Shown here one piece after another: positions 16,703 to 25,172 of a DNA stretch of 64,000 nt. The stretch comes from DASXKD01 sp963707905 (GTDB lineage Bacteria > Actinomycetota > Actinomycetes > Streptosporangiales > Streptosporangiaceae), in NCBI GenBank assembly GCA_963707905.1, contig CAVPSA010000025.1, forward strand, positions 62,001 through 126,000, given 5' to 3'. The notes under the pieces are model-generated. The model made no database searches. It was given only the letters and a program-made list of their open reading frames with translations, and was not told where the DNA came from. The stretch's first letter is position 1, and each line of letters opens with the position of its first letter. The translations under genes and the position numbers were made by a program.

Positions 16703-17659
16703 CTACCTGGCCTTCCTGGCCAGCCGCACCGGATCCAGCGGCGGGGCGGCCAGCGGCGCACCGTGGTAGCCGGCCACCGTGCCGAACCGCTGCCCGCTGG
16801 CCCAGTCACGCGCCGCCGCGGCGATGTCGTCCGGGGTCCGTCCCACGAAGTTCCACCACATCAGCAAGGTCTCCCCCAACGGCTCGCCGCCGAGCAGGAA
16901 CAGCCGCGCGCCCGCCCGCGCGGCGATGTCCGCGGATTCGCGCCCGGGTGGCAGGTAGAGCAGGCAGCCTCGGGGCAGGCTGGTCCCGTCCGCGGCAGCC
17001 GTTCCGAACGCGGCGAACAGCACATGCTCGTGCTGCGGGGCCAGTGGCACGGTGCCGCGGGCGTCTGCGGCGGCGCTGATCTCCGCGCCCACCACGCCGG
17101 AGAACACCCGGGCCGGGCTGGTGACGCCCGCCAGCGAGCCGGCGAACACGGTGGCGTCAAGCCCGCCGAGCCGCACCACCGGCAGTTCGGCGTGGTGCTC
17201 GAAGTCCGGCGCCACCTGGCGGTGCGCGCCGGGCAGGGCCAGCCAGAGCTGGACCCCGTGCAGCCACGGGTCGTGGTCCTCCGGCGATTGCTCGGAGTGG
17301 GCGATGCCGCGCCCCGCGGTCATCAGGTTGAGCTGGCCGGGCCGGATGAGCTGCTCACTGCCCAGGCTGTCCCGGTGCAGCACGGTGCCCGCGATGAGCC
17401 AGGTCACCGTCTGCAGCCCGATGTGCGGGTGCGGCGGGACCTGCATGCCGGCCACCCCGTCGACCGACGCCGGGCCGTAGTGGTCCACGAAGCACCACGC
17501 GCCCACGCTGCGCCGATGCCGCAGCGGCAGGAGGCGGCGCACGTCGAGGTCGCCGACCCGGGCGAGGCGCGCCGTGCTGACCTCGGTGCCCGGTGCCTGC
17601 GCCCCGGCCGCGGGCCGGGCGGCGCCCGGGACGTCCAGGTCTGGCTCGACGGTGCTCAC
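16703..17659 (-). CDS. Pirin family protein
   Basis: A 318-residue double-cupin protein. The N-terminal pirin domain has the metal-binding pattern VPPHPHIGLQTVTW with its His residues near 79-84, a later LMTAGRGIAHSEQSP containing the fourth ligand region, and GVQLWLALP. The C-terminal cupin (pirin_C) ends with LLGGEPLGETLLMWWNFVGRTPDDI, a very typical segment. Bacterial pirins bind iron; some act as quercetin 2,3-dioxygenases or modulate metabolic enzymes. GTG start. It is followed by the DAHP synthase gene after 3 bp. Confidence 0.9.
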   Translation of the reverse strand: MSTVEPDLDVPGAARPAAGAQAPGTEVSTARLARVGDLDVRRLLPLRHRRSVGAWCFVDHYGPASVDGVAGMQVPPHPHIGLQTVTWLIAGTVLHRDSLGSEQLIRPGQLNLMTAGRGIAHSEQSPEDHDPWLHGVQLWLALPGAHRQVAPDFEHHAELPVVRLGGLDATVFAGSLAGVTSPARVFSGVVGAEISAAADARGTVPLAPQHEHVLFAAFGTAAADGTSLPRGCLLYLPPGRESADIAARAGARLFLLGGEPLGETLLMWWNFVGRTPDDIAAAARDWASGQRFGTVAGYHGAPLAAPPLDPVRLARKAR

Positions 17660-17764
17660 CGCTGCTGCTTTCGTTGGCCGTTGGCGCGGGTAGTGGCGTT
17701 CAATGATCCCCGGAACCGACCATAACTCAGCGAGGGTTCACGACCGCCAGCGAGGAGGCCCGGG

Positions 17765-18271
17765 GTGAGCACAGCCCACGAGATCCAGGACGAGCTGAAG
17801 GCGTCCGGCCGCCGCCTGCGCGCCGCCATCCCCGAGGTGTACGCGGGGTACGCCAAGCTGCACGGGGCGGCCATGGGCGACGGCGCGCTGCCGGCCCGGG
17901 TGAAGGAGCTGATCGCGCTGGCCATCGCCGTCACCAAGGAATGTGATGGCTGTGTGGCCGCCCACGCCCGGTCGGCCGCCCGGCAGGGCGTCACCGCCGC
18001 CGAGGTGGCCGAGGCCATGGGCGTGGTGATCCTGATGAACGGCGGGCCCGGCACGGTCTGGGGCCCGCGGGCCCTTGCCGCGTTCGAGGAGTTCGCCGGG
18101 CCAAGGCCCCGTGACGAAGGAACGGGGCCGCAGGCCAGCGGGGGGTTCCGGGGGTCGCCCCTCCGGGCTAGCACTGGGGGGTTCCGGGGCGGCTTGCCGC
18201 CCGGGCTAGCACTGGGGGGTTCCGGGGCGGCTTGCCGCCCGGCTAGCACTGTCAGCCCACGAGAGTCTTGA
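17765..18271 (+). CDS. Carboxymuconolactone decarboxylase/AhpD-like protein with repeat-derived tail
   Basis: A 168-residue protein whose first 118 residues are a complete CMD/AhpD-like domain. The redox motif CDGC followed by VAAHARSAARQG is at about residues 60-74, and AMGVVILMNGGPG lies near 95-107. Such proteins are peroxidase-like or decarboxylase-like. From about residue 115 (DEGTGPQASGGFRG) the reading frame runs through the 18105-18250 repeat element, so the last 50 residues are repeat-coded and probably not functional. The stop at 18269-18271 lies past the pntB stop, so the two convergent genes overlap by 20 bp. GTG start preceded by GGAGG. Confidence 0.83.
   Translation: MSTAHEIQDELKASGRRLRAAIPEVYAGYAKLHGAAMGDGALPARVKELIALAIAVTKECDGCVAAHARSAARQGVTAAEVAEAMGVVILMNGGPGTVWGPRALAAFEEFAGPRPRDEGTGPQASGGFRGSPLRASTGGFRGGLPPGLALGGSGAACRPASTVSPRES
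18105..18250. repeat. Composite palindromic repeat followed by three tandem units
   Basis: Positions 18105-18129 form a hairpin with arms GGCCCCGT and ACGGGGCC around GACGAAGGA. Three units follow: 18140-18175, 18176-18213 and 18214-18250, each starting GGGGGGTTCC, containing a small inverted repeat (CGGCTTGCCG) and ending GGCTAGCACT. The first hairpin plus the first unit recur at 49899-49970 inside glnD. The array lies exactly at the junction between the CMD-like gene and pntB. Confidence 0.85.
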
Positions 18272-19662
18272 CCGAGGCGATCAGGCTGGTCAGCGCGGTC
18301 TTGGCGTCGGCGAACAGCATGCTGGTCTTCGGGTCGAAGTACAGCTCGTTGTCGATGCCGGCATACCCGTGGCCCATCGACCGCTTGATCACGATGATGC
18401 TCTTGGCCTGGTCCACGTCGAGGATCGGCATGCCAGAGATGGCGGTGCCCGGCCCGGCGCGCGGCCGGGTTGGTCACGTCGTTCGCCCCGATGACCAGGG
18501 CCACGTCGGCCCGCGGGAATTCGGGGTTGATCTCTTCCATCTCCTTGAGCTGCGGGTAGGGCACATTCGCCTCGGCGAGCAGCACGTTCATGTGCCCGGG
18601 CATCCGGCCCGCGACCGGGTGGATCGCGTAGCTGACCTCGATCCCGCGCTCCTCCAGCAGCGCGGCCAGTTCGGCGACCTGGTGCTGTGCCTGGGCGGCG
18701 GCCAGGCCGTAGCCGGGCACGATGATGACCTTCTGCGCGTAGGCGAGCTGGATGGCCGCGTCGTCGGCCTGCACGGACCGCACGTCGCCGCCGGGCCCCA
18801 CCGCCGCGGGGGCGGTGTCGCCGGTGCCGAACCCGCCGATCATGATGTTGGTCAGCGAGCGGTTCATCGCGTCGGCCATGAGCTTGGTCAGGATGCTGCC
18901 GGACGCGCCGACCAGGGCGCCGGCGATGATCAGCGCCCAGTTCCCGATGACGAACCCGGCCATCGCGACCGCGGTGCCGGTGAACGCGTTGAGCAGCGAG
19001 ATCACCACTGGCATGTCGGCGCCGCCGATCGGCATCACCATGGTCACGCCGAACACCAGCGCCGCCAGGATGATGATGATCATGCAGGGCACGCTCGGCG
19101 TGGCGATCATGTAGATGCCGCCGCCCACGCCGATCACGGCGGCGGCGATGTTGACGGCCCGGGAGCCGGGGAAGGTCACCGGCGCCCCGTTGATCAGGCC
19201 CTGCAGCTTGCCGGCCGCGATGATCGACCCGGAGAAGGTGACCGCGCCGATCAGCACGTCAAGGACCGTCGTGATCGTGATCGCCTCGGGCACGCCGGCG
19301 GTGGCGCCGGCCAGCCTGACGTAGTCGTTGATCCCCACCAGCGCCGCCGCGCCGCCGCCCACCGCGTTGAACAGGCTGACCAGCTGGGGCATGGCGGTCA
19401 TCTGCACGGTGCGCGCCGAGTACAGCCCGGCCCCGGCGCCGATCAGCGCGCCCGTGACCATCACGATCCAGCCGGTGGCGCTGACCGTGCCCGCGTGCAC
19501 GACCAGGGCGAACGTGGTGGCGATCGCGAGGACCATGCCGGCCGTGGACACCTGGTTGCCGCGCCGCGCCGAGGCGGGGGAGTTCATCAGGTGCAGGCCG
19601 AACACGAAGCAGACCGCCGCGGCGACGTACAGGAGCTGGGTGATCCAGTCGAAGCTGCTCAT
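18252..19662 (-). pseudogene. pntB: NAD(P) transhydrogenase subunit beta, frameshifted
   Basis: The reading frame from ATG 19662 gives the many membrane helices of domain II (YVAAAVCFVFGLHLM, VVISLLNAFTGTAVAMAG, IIAGALVGASGSILT) and then the NADP(H)-binding domain III with VPGYGLAAAQAQH, HPVAGRMPGHMNVLLAEA and GANDVTNPAA. Right after NPAA, near 18463, the frame is lost. The rest of domain III (ISGMPILDVDQAKSIIVIK, then DNELYFDPKTSMLFADAK) continues in another frame and ends at TGA 18252-18254. A net shift of one base (apparently two bases missing) explains this. Without correction, NADP binding would be lost. It overlaps the upstream subunit gene by four bases (ATGA). A sequencing error cannot be excluded. 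Confidence 0.8.
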
Positions 19663-20006
19663 GACCGGCCGCCGTCGCCGCGGGCCTTGACCGCGGCCGG
19701 GGAGTCCGCCGCGGGAACCGGGGTGCGGGTGCGGTGGAACATCTTGAGCATCCGGCCGGTGACCATGTATCCGCCGACGACGTTCATGGCGGCGAACGCG
19801 GCGGCCACGAACGCCAGGATGTAGCCCAGCGCGTTGTTCGCGGTCACCGCGATGAGCATGGCGCCCGCCAGGACGATGCCGTGGATCGAGTTCGCCGCGG
19901 ACATCAGCGGGGTGTGCAGGGTCGCGGGCACCTTGCTGATCACCTCGAACCCGACGAGCAGGGCGAGCACGAAGATGGTGATGTCGGTGAGCAACTCGGT
20001 ACTCAC
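19659..20006 (-). CDS. pntAB: NAD(P) transhydrogenase subunit alpha, membrane part
   Basis: A 115-residue protein holding the membrane helices of the alpha subunit. Three or four hydrophobic segments are seen (TDITIFVLALLVGFEVISKVP, HGIVLAGAMLIAV, GYILAFVAAAFAAMNVVGGY). PATLHTPLMSAANSIHGI is the conserved loop of the family. In this split form the cytoplasmic NAD-binding domain is a separate protein. It overlaps pntAA (20003-20006) and pntB (19659-19662) by four bases each, a tightly coupled operon. The complex uses the proton gradient to drive hydride transfer from NADH to NADP+. Confidence 0.93.
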   Translation of the reverse strand: MSTELLTDITIFVLALLVGFEVISKVPATLHTPLMSAANSIHGIVLAGAMLIAVTANNALGYILAFVAAAFAAMNVVGGYMVTGRMLKMFHRTRTPVPAADSPAAVKARGDGGRS

Positions 20007-21163
20007 GGCGCGATACCTCCGGTGGGATTCTCGGCGAGCAGGGCCGCGGTGGCCGGCTGGACCACGGTCCCTTCGTGGGTGATGACGACTCCGGCCTGGA
20101 TCTCGTCGGACAGGTCGATGGCAAGCTTGCCGTCGGCGACCATGTGCAGCAGCAGCGAGCTGACGTTGCGTGCGAAGGCGCTCGACGCCGCGGTCGGCAC
20201 GCTGGCGGCCAGGCCGCCCGCGCCGATCACCGTCACGCCGTTCTCGGTCACGGTCTGCGCGTCGGGGACAGAACCCGCGACGTTGCCGCCGAGTGGGCCC
20301 GCCCCCATGTCCACGATCACCGAGCCGGCCGCCATTGCCTTGATCGCGTCCTCGGTGACCAGCAGCGGCGGGCGGCGGCCGGGCACCTGGGCGGTGGTGA
20401 TGATCACGTCGTGCCGGGCGATGTGGCCGGTCAGCTCGGCCTGCTGTGCCTGCCGCTCGTCCTCGGTGAGTGCCCGGGCGTACCCGCCCTCGCCGGCCGC
20501 CTGCCCCACCGAGGTCAGCTCGATAAAGGAGGCACCGAGCGACTCGACCTCGGTCTTGGTCTGCGGGCGCACGTCATAGGCGGAGACCACCGCGCCGAGC
20601 CGCTTGGCCGTGCCGATGGCCTGCAGGCCCGCCACCCCGGTGCCGAGTACCAGCACCTTGGCCGGCCGCGCGGTGCCTGCCGCGGTGATGAGCAGCGGGA
20701 AGAACCTGCCGAACGCGGCCGCCCCGGCCAGCGCCGCCTTGTAGCCGGCCACGTTCGCCTGGGAGGTCAGCGCGTCCATGCCCTGGGCTCTGGGCAGCGT
20801 GCGGGGGAGCCCGTCCAGGCTGATCGCGGTCACGCCCCTGGCGGCCAGGGCGGCGGCGAACGCGGGGTCGACCAGCGGGTTCAGCATGCCGACCAGGGCC
20901 TGGCCCGGCCGCAGCGCGGCGATGACAGGCTCGTCGGGCCGGTTGATGCCCACCACGATGTCGGCCTCGGACAGCAGTTCGCTGCGGGAGGAGATCGAAG
21001 CGCCGGCCTCGGCGTAGGCGCTGTCAGCGAACCAGGCACCGTCCCCCGCGCCGGACTGGACCAGGACGTCGAGCCCGGCCCCGCGCAGCCGCGCGATCAT
21101 CTCGGGGACCAGCGCCACCCGGCGCTCACCGGGCGTGGTCTCCTTGAGTACCCCTACCTTCAT
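20003..21163 (-). CDS. pntAA: NAD(P) transhydrogenase subunit alpha, NAD-binding part
   Basis: A 386-residue soluble domain I protein. It opens MKVGVLKETTPGERRVALVP, typical of the alanine dehydrogenase/PNT family. The loop PRAQGMDALTSQANVAGYKA and the Rossmann motif LVLGTGVAGLQAIGTAKRLGA, followed by YDVRP, are present. GGYAR near 227-231 matches the mobile-loop region. First gene of the pntAA-pntAB-pntB operon; ATG 21163 has a GGTCACGCGC leader without a strong Shine-Dalgarno. The complex supplies NADPH for biosynthesis. Confidence 0.94.
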   Translation of the reverse strand: MKVGVLKETTPGERRVALVPEMIARLRGAGLDVLVQSGAGDGAWFADSAYAEAGASISSRSELLSEADIVVGINRPDEPVIAALRPGQALVGMLNPLVDPAFAAALAARGVTAISLDGLPRTLPRAQGMDALTSQANVAGYKAALAGAAAFGRFFPLLITAAGTARPAKVLVLGTGVAGLQAIGTAKRLGAVVSAYDVRPQTKTEVESLGASFIELTSVGQAAGEGGYARALTEDERQAQQAELTGHIARHDVIITTAQVPGRRPPLLVTEDAIKAMAAGSVIVDMGAGPLGGNVAGSVPDAQTVTENGVTVIGAGGLAASVPTAASSAFARNVSSLLLHMVADGKLAIDLSDEIQAGVVITHEGTVVQPATAALLAENPTGGIAP

Positions 21164-21357
21164 GCGCGTGACCTCATGGTTTCGGGATGTCGGGCAGCCA
21201 GGGCAGGCCGGCCCGCAACGGGACAGGCAGCTCCGGCCGTTCCCTCATGCGGTGGCGTCCGGACCTGATGACACAGCACCAGTATGGCCGCCAGGACGTC
21301 CTGGCCGGGCCAGGCCTTCGACCGGGACTGGCGGGACCAACGTCCCGCGATCCGCGG

Positions 21358-22247
21358 TCAGCCGCGGCGGAGCGTGGCGCTGATCTTGTCGCCGGCCGCG
21401 ACCACGGCGGCGGCATGCAGCCTGCCCGGCGAACGGGTCAGCCGCTCGATCGGGCCGGACACCGACGCCGCGGCGATCACCTTCCCGCCCTGCCCGCGCA
21501 CCGGGGCCGACACCGAGGCCACCCCGGGCTCGCGCTCGGCCACGCTGGCGGCCCAGCCCCGCCGCCGGACCTGGGCCAGGGCGGTGGCGGAGAACCTGGC
21601 GCCGCGCAGCCCGCGGTGCAGCCGCTCGGGCTCCTCCCAGGCGAGCAGGATCTGCGCGGCCGAGCCCGCGGTCATCGGCAGCACCGCCCCGACCGGGACC
21701 GTGTCCCGCAGCCCGCTGGCCCGCTCCGCCGCGGCCACGCAGATCCGCGCGTCACCCTGCCGCCGGTAGAGCTGCACGCTTTCCCCGGTCATGTCGCGCA
21801 ACTGGGCCAGCACCGGCTGTGCCACCGCGAGCATGCGGTCCTCCCCGGCCGCGGCGGCCAGCTCGGTGATCCTCGGCCCGAGCACGAACCGGCCCTGGCT
21901 GTCGCGGGTGAGCACGCGATGCCGCTCCAGGGCGACCGCGATCCGGTGCGCGGTGGGCCGCGCCAGGCCGGTGGCGGCGACGAGCTGGGCAAGGGAGGCG
22001 GGGCCGGCTTCGAGGGCGTTGAGGACGGCAACCGTCTTGTCCAGGACGCCGACTCCGCTAGCTCCGGCCGCACCACCCCGCGCACTGCTAGCTCCGGCCG
22101 CACCACCCCGCCCACTGCTAGCTCCGGCCCCACCCCCGCACTGCTAGCTCCGGCCCCACCACCCCGCCCTCCGCTAGCTCCGGCCCCACCACCCCGCCCT
22201 CCGCTAGCTCCGGCCCCACCACCCCGCCCACTGCTAGAGTTGTCCAT
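21358..22247 (-). pseudogene. IclR regulator (NdgR/LtbR-like), frame broken by a tandem repeat
   Basis: The effector domain and helix-turn-helix are conserved: GVGVLDKTVAVLNALEAG, then LAQLVAATGLARPTAHRIAVALERH, then ESVQLYRRQGDARICVAAAERASGLRDTVPVG. Orthologues next to leuCD (NdgR in Streptomyces, LtbR in corynebacteria) control leucine, tryptophan and other amino-acid genes. Here the likely start ATG 22247 encodes MDNSS and is followed by six copies of a 30-bp repeat before GVGVLDK. One copy (22117-22142) has only 26 bp, so the ATG is out of frame with the rest, and the regulator frame has a TAG just upstream. No ATG, GTG or TTG lies between that stop and the helix-turn-helix; the first is GTG 21915, which would remove the DNA-binding domain. 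Confidence 0.8.
22057..22232. repeat. 30-bp tandem repeat, six copies, one shortened
   Basis: On the plus strand each unit starts GCTAGCTCCGGCC and ends in CCGC(C/G)CACT or CCGCCCTCC. Units are 22057-22086, 22087-22116, 22117-22142 (26 bp), 22143-22172, 22173-22202 and 22203-22232. Read on the minus strand in the IclR frame, a unit encodes ten residues of Gly/Ala/Arg/Ser type (GRGGGAGAS-like). Unit three lacks four bases. CTAG, rare in such genomes, occurs in every unit. Confidence 0.92.
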
Positions 22248-22260
22248 GGTTCGATACTGC

Positions 22261-22279
22261 CGTCTCGGATTGCGAGACG
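22261..22279. promoter_or_regulatory. Palindrome between the IclR gene and leuC (candidate operator)
   Basis: CGTCTCG at 22261-22267 and CGAGACG at 22273-22279 form a perfect 7-bp inverted repeat with a 5-bp centre. It lies in the 87-bp divergent region between the ATG of the IclR gene and leuC. IclR regulators of this group bind such short palindromes in front of leuCD, so this is a reasonable operator candidate. No footprint data are available. Confidence 0.5.
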
Positions 22280-22334
22280 CAACCCGGCGGGACCCATGGC
22301 CGCCGCCGCCGCCCAGGCACAGGGAGGAACGCTG

Positions 22335-23762
22335 ATGGGGCGCACGCTCGCCCAGAAGATCTGGGATTCCCACGTGGTCAGGAGCGCTGCCGGCGAACCT
22401 GACCTGCTCTACATCGACCTGCACCTGGTGCACGAGGTGACCAGCCCGCAGGCGTTCGACGGGCTGCGCCTGGCCGGGCGGCCGGTTCGCCGGCCCGACC
22501 TCACCGTCGCGACCGAGGACCACAACGTCCCCACCACCGGGGTGACCGGCCCTGACCTGCCGTTGCGCGGGCCCGGCAGCCCGGTGACCGACCCGGTGTC
22601 CCAGGTGCAGGTCGAGGCGCTGCGCAAGAACTGCGCGGAGTTCGGCATCACGCTGCACCCGATGGGCGACCCGGGCCAGGGGATCGTCCACGTGATCGGC
22701 CCACAGCAGGGCCTCACCCTGCCCGGCATGACGATCGTCTGCGGCGACTCGCATACCAGCACGCACGGCGCGTTCGGCGCGCTGGCGTTCGGCATCGGCA
22801 CCAGTGAGGTCGAGCACGTGCTGGCCACCCAGACGCTGCCCCAGGCGCGGCCGGCCAACATGGCGGTCACCGTGACCGGGCGGCTGCCCTACGGCGTGAC
22901 GGCCAAGGACCTGATCCTGGCCGTGATCGCGCAGATCGGCACCGGGGGCGGCGCCGGCCATGTGATCGAGTACCGGGGTGCGGCCGTACGGGACCTGTCC
23001 ATGGAGGGGCGGATGACGGTCTGCAACATGTCCATCGAGGCCGGGGCGCGGGCCGGCCTGGTCGCCCCGGACGAGACCACTCACCGGTACCTGCGCGGCC
23101 GCCCGCGCGCGCCGCAGGGCGAGGCCTGGGACCGGGCCCTGGACTACTGGCGCACACTGCCGACCGATCCGGACGCGGTGTTCGACCGTGCGGTGACGAT
23201 CGACGGCTCGGCGCTCACCCCGTTCGTGACCTGGGGCACCAACCCCGGCCAGGCGGCGCCGCTGAACTCGGCGGTGCCCGACCCCGCCGCGCTGCCCGAC
23301 GAGACCGCGCGCGCCTCGGCGGAGCGCGCCCTCACCTACATGGGCCTTGAGCCGGGCACCCGGCTCACCCAGATCAGCGTGGACACCGTCTTCCTCGGGT
23401 CGTGCACGAACGGGCGCCTCGAGGACCTGCGCGCCGCCGCCGAGGTGCTTCGCGGCCGGACGGTCGCCGCCGGCGTGCGGATGCTGGTGGTGCCCGGCTC
23501 GATGGAGGTCAAGGCCGCGGCCGAGCGTGAGGGCCTGGCCGGGGTGTTCACCGCCGCGGGAGCCGAGTGGCGCTCCGCCGGGTGCTCCATGTGCCTGGGC
23601 ATGAACCCGGACAAGCTGGCGCCCGGCCAGCGCAGCGCGTCCACTTCCAACCGCAACTTCGAGGGCCGCCAGGGCAAGGGTGCGCGCACCCACCTGGTCT
23701 CGCCGCAGGTCGCCGCCGCTACCGCGGTGACCGGCCGGCTGACCGCCCCCGCCGACCTGTGA
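22335..23762 (+). CDS. leuC: 3-isopropylmalate dehydratase large subunit
   Basis: A 475-residue aconitase-family subunit that, with LeuD, isomerises 2-isopropylmalate to 3-isopropylmalate in leucine synthesis. The iron-sulfur cluster Cys residues are visible in IVCGDSHTSTHGAFGALAFG, FLGSCTNGRLEDL and GCSMCLGMNPD. The start TLAQKIWDSHVV is typical. ATG 22335 is chosen because AGGGAGGA lies 7-14 bases before it; the frame extends 13 codons upstream without support. Divergent from the IclR gene and followed by leuD after 27 bp. Confidence 0.97.
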   Translation: MGRTLAQKIWDSHVVRSAAGEPDLLYIDLHLVHEVTSPQAFDGLRLAGRPVRRPDLTVATEDHNVPTTGVTGPDLPLRGPGSPVTDPVSQVQVEALRKNCAEFGITLHPMGDPGQGIVHVIGPQQGLTLPGMTIVCGDSHTSTHGAFGALAFGIGTSEVEHVLATQTLPQARPANMAVTVTGRLPYGVTAKDLILAVIAQIGTGGGAGHVIEYRGAAVRDLSMEGRMTVCNMSIEAGARAGLVAPDETTHRYLRGRPRAPQGEAWDRALDYWRTLPTDPDAVFDRAVTIDGSALTPFVTWGTNPGQAAPLNSAVPDPAALPDETARASAERALTYMGLEPGTRLTQISVDTVFLGSCTNGRLEDLRAAAEVLRGRTVAAGVRMLVVPGSMEVKAAAEREGLAGVFTAAGAEWRSAGCSMCLGMNPDKLAPGQRSASTSNRNFEGRQGKGARTHLVSPQVAAATAVTGRLTAPADL

Positions 23763-23789
23763 CCGCGTGACCATCAGGGAGAAAGAGCC

Positions 23790-24398
23790 TTGCAGCCATT
23801 CAATACGCATACCGGCCGGGCCGTGTCATTGCGCCGCGGCAACGTGGACACGGATCAGATCATTCCCGCCGAATACCTGAAGCGGGTCACCCGCACTGGT
23901 TTCGCTGACGGCCTCTTCGCGGCCTGGCGCGCGGACCCCGAATTCGTACTCAACCAGCCGTACGCGGCCGGCGCCACGGTACTCATCGCCGGACCCGATT
24001 TCGGGATCGGATCGTCCCGCGAGCACGCCGTATGGGCGCTTCTCGACTACGGGTTCCGTGCCGTGATCTCGGCGCGCTTCGGGGATATCTTCCGAAACAA
24101 TTCGGTGCAGGCCGGCCTGCTTTCGGTCCGTTTGCCCGAGCAGCAGGTGACCGTCCTGGCCGACCTGGTCGAGGCCGGGCCGCAGACCCGGGTGACCGTC
24201 GACCTGGCCGGGCGTGAGGTGCGCGCCGAGCCGCCGGGAGGCGGTCCGGTCCTGTTCAGTGCGCCGATCGAGATCGACGACTACACCCGGTGGCGGCTCA
24301 TGGAGGGCCTGGACGACATTTCGCTGACCCTGCGGCAGGCCGGCGAAATTGCCCGGTACGAGCGGGACCGCCCGGAGTGGCTGCCGGTCGCCGGATAG
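23790..24398 (+). CDS. leuD: 3-isopropylmalate dehydratase small subunit
   Basis: A 202-residue swivel-domain subunit. It begins with a TTG codon (23790), preceded by GGGAGAAAG, and opens QPFNTHTGRAVSLRRGNVDTDQIIPAEYLKRV, the conserved N-terminus. GPDFGIGSSREHAVWALLDYGFRAVIS is the substrate-recognition loop region, and FGDIFRNNSVQAGLL follows as in the family. It must assemble with LeuC. The two genes form an operon. Both would be affected if the neighbouring regulator is not made. Confidence 0.97.
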   Translation: MQPFNTHTGRAVSLRRGNVDTDQIIPAEYLKRVTRTGFADGLFAAWRADPEFVLNQPYAAGATVLIAGPDFGIGSSREHAVWALLDYGFRAVISARFGDIFRNNSVQAGLLSVRLPEQQVTVLADLVEAGPQTRVTVDLAGREVRAEPPGGGPVLFSAPIEIDDYTRWRLMEGLDDISLTLRQAGEIARYERDRPEWLPVAG

Positions 24399-24576
24399 CC
24401 CGGTAGCGCCGCAAATTGCCGGGCCGCCGGCGCATTAAAAGCGCCGACACGCCGGTGTTTTACACGCGGGTGTTTGTCTCGCGGCTCTGGATCGCCTAAT
24501 TTCTGGCTGGTCAGAGGTCGCGAATTCATGGCACCTGCCGCGCGACCTCCCGTGGGGGAACCGCAGGAGTGATTTC

Positions 24577-24876
24577 ATGAACAAGCACGACCTGATTGAC
24601 GCGATCTCGGGTCAGCTGGGCAGCAAAAAGACCGCCACCGAGGCGGTGAATGCGCTTCTCGACACGATCCAGGTGACCGTGGCCAAGGGTGACAAGGTCG
24701 CGATCACCGGGTTCGGTGTGTTCGAGAAGGCGGTGCGGCCCGCTCGCACCGCCCGTAACCCGGCCACCGGGGCCACCATCCGGGTCCCCAAGTCGTCGGT
24801 GCCGAAGTTCCGGGCCGGTGCGGACTTCAAGGCAGTCGTCAACGGCGAGAAGAAGATCCCCGCCAGGAGGCCGTAA
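24577..24876 (+). CDS. hup: HU-type histone-like DNA-binding protein
   Basis: A 99-residue HU family protein. MNKHDLIDAISGQLGSKKTATEAVNALLDTI forms the helical body, GFGVFEKAVRPARTARNPATG the beta arm with its conserved RxARNPxTG, and VPKFRAGADFKAVV the end. It lacks the long Lys/Ala/Pro tail of the HupS/HupB group, so it is the short HupA-type. It compacts and bends chromosomal DNA. A 178-bp leader precedes it, with CCGCAGGAG before the ATG; a strong terminator follows. Confidence 0.96.
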   Translation: MNKHDLIDAISGQLGSKKTATEAVNALLDTIQVTVAKGDKVAITGFGVFEKAVRPARTARNPATGATIRVPKSSVPKFRAGADFKAVVNGEKKIPARRP

Positions 24877-24891
24877 GGCTCCCTCCGCAGC

Positions 24892-24925
24892 AAGCGCCGC
24901 CCGCCGAGTACGGCGGGCGGCGCTT
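24892..24925. terminator. Bidirectional rho-independent terminator after hup
   Basis: A perfect 15-bp stem: AAGCGCCGCCCGCCG (24892-24906) pairs with 24911-24925 around the loop AGTA, then TTCATT. The convergent small gene ends inside the stem end, so the same hairpin can serve both strands. Confidence 0.88.
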
Positions 24926-25167
24926 CATTGTCCAGGCCCGCTGCCGCCCGCCCCGCGCTCCTCCGGGGGCAGCGGCAGCGTCGCCAGCGCCACCGCGGTG
25001 ATCGTTCCCGACGGCCCGCGCCGAACGGCGACCCGCTGGCCGCGCCGCAGCAGGCGCAGCCCGGAGGCGGCGAAAACCTCCGGCCCGAACGGGCACACGG
25101 TGCCGTCGTCGAGGAACACGCTCCCAGACCCGCCCGCCGGATCGAACTCCCGCACCGTTCCCTGCAT
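24925..25167 (-). CDS. Cold-shock-domain-like small protein
   Basis: An 80-residue protein. MQGTVREFDPAGGSGSVFLDDG followed by LRLLRRGQRVAVRR resembles the OB-fold of cold-shock proteins, but the RNP1/RNP2 aromatic motifs (KGFGFI, VFVH) are not conserved. It may therefore bind nucleic acid weakly or not at all. It starts 5 bp downstream of the stop of the gene at 25173-25862, so they are probably co-transcribed. The stop overlaps the hup terminator. Confidence 0.6.
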   Translation of the reverse strand: MQGTVREFDPAGGSGSVFLDDGTVCPFGPEVFAASGLRLLRRGQRVAVRRGPSGTITAVALATLPLPPEERGAGGSGPGQ

Positions 25168-25172
25168 GCGGG

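Noticed and set aside
15482..17725. 747-residue plus-strand frame across DAHP synthase and pirin
   Set aside because: Composition is that of an antisense frame, while both minus-strand proteins are clear family members.
22057..22232. CRISPR-like array
   Set aside because: Units are contiguous, with no unique spacers, and no cas genes are present.
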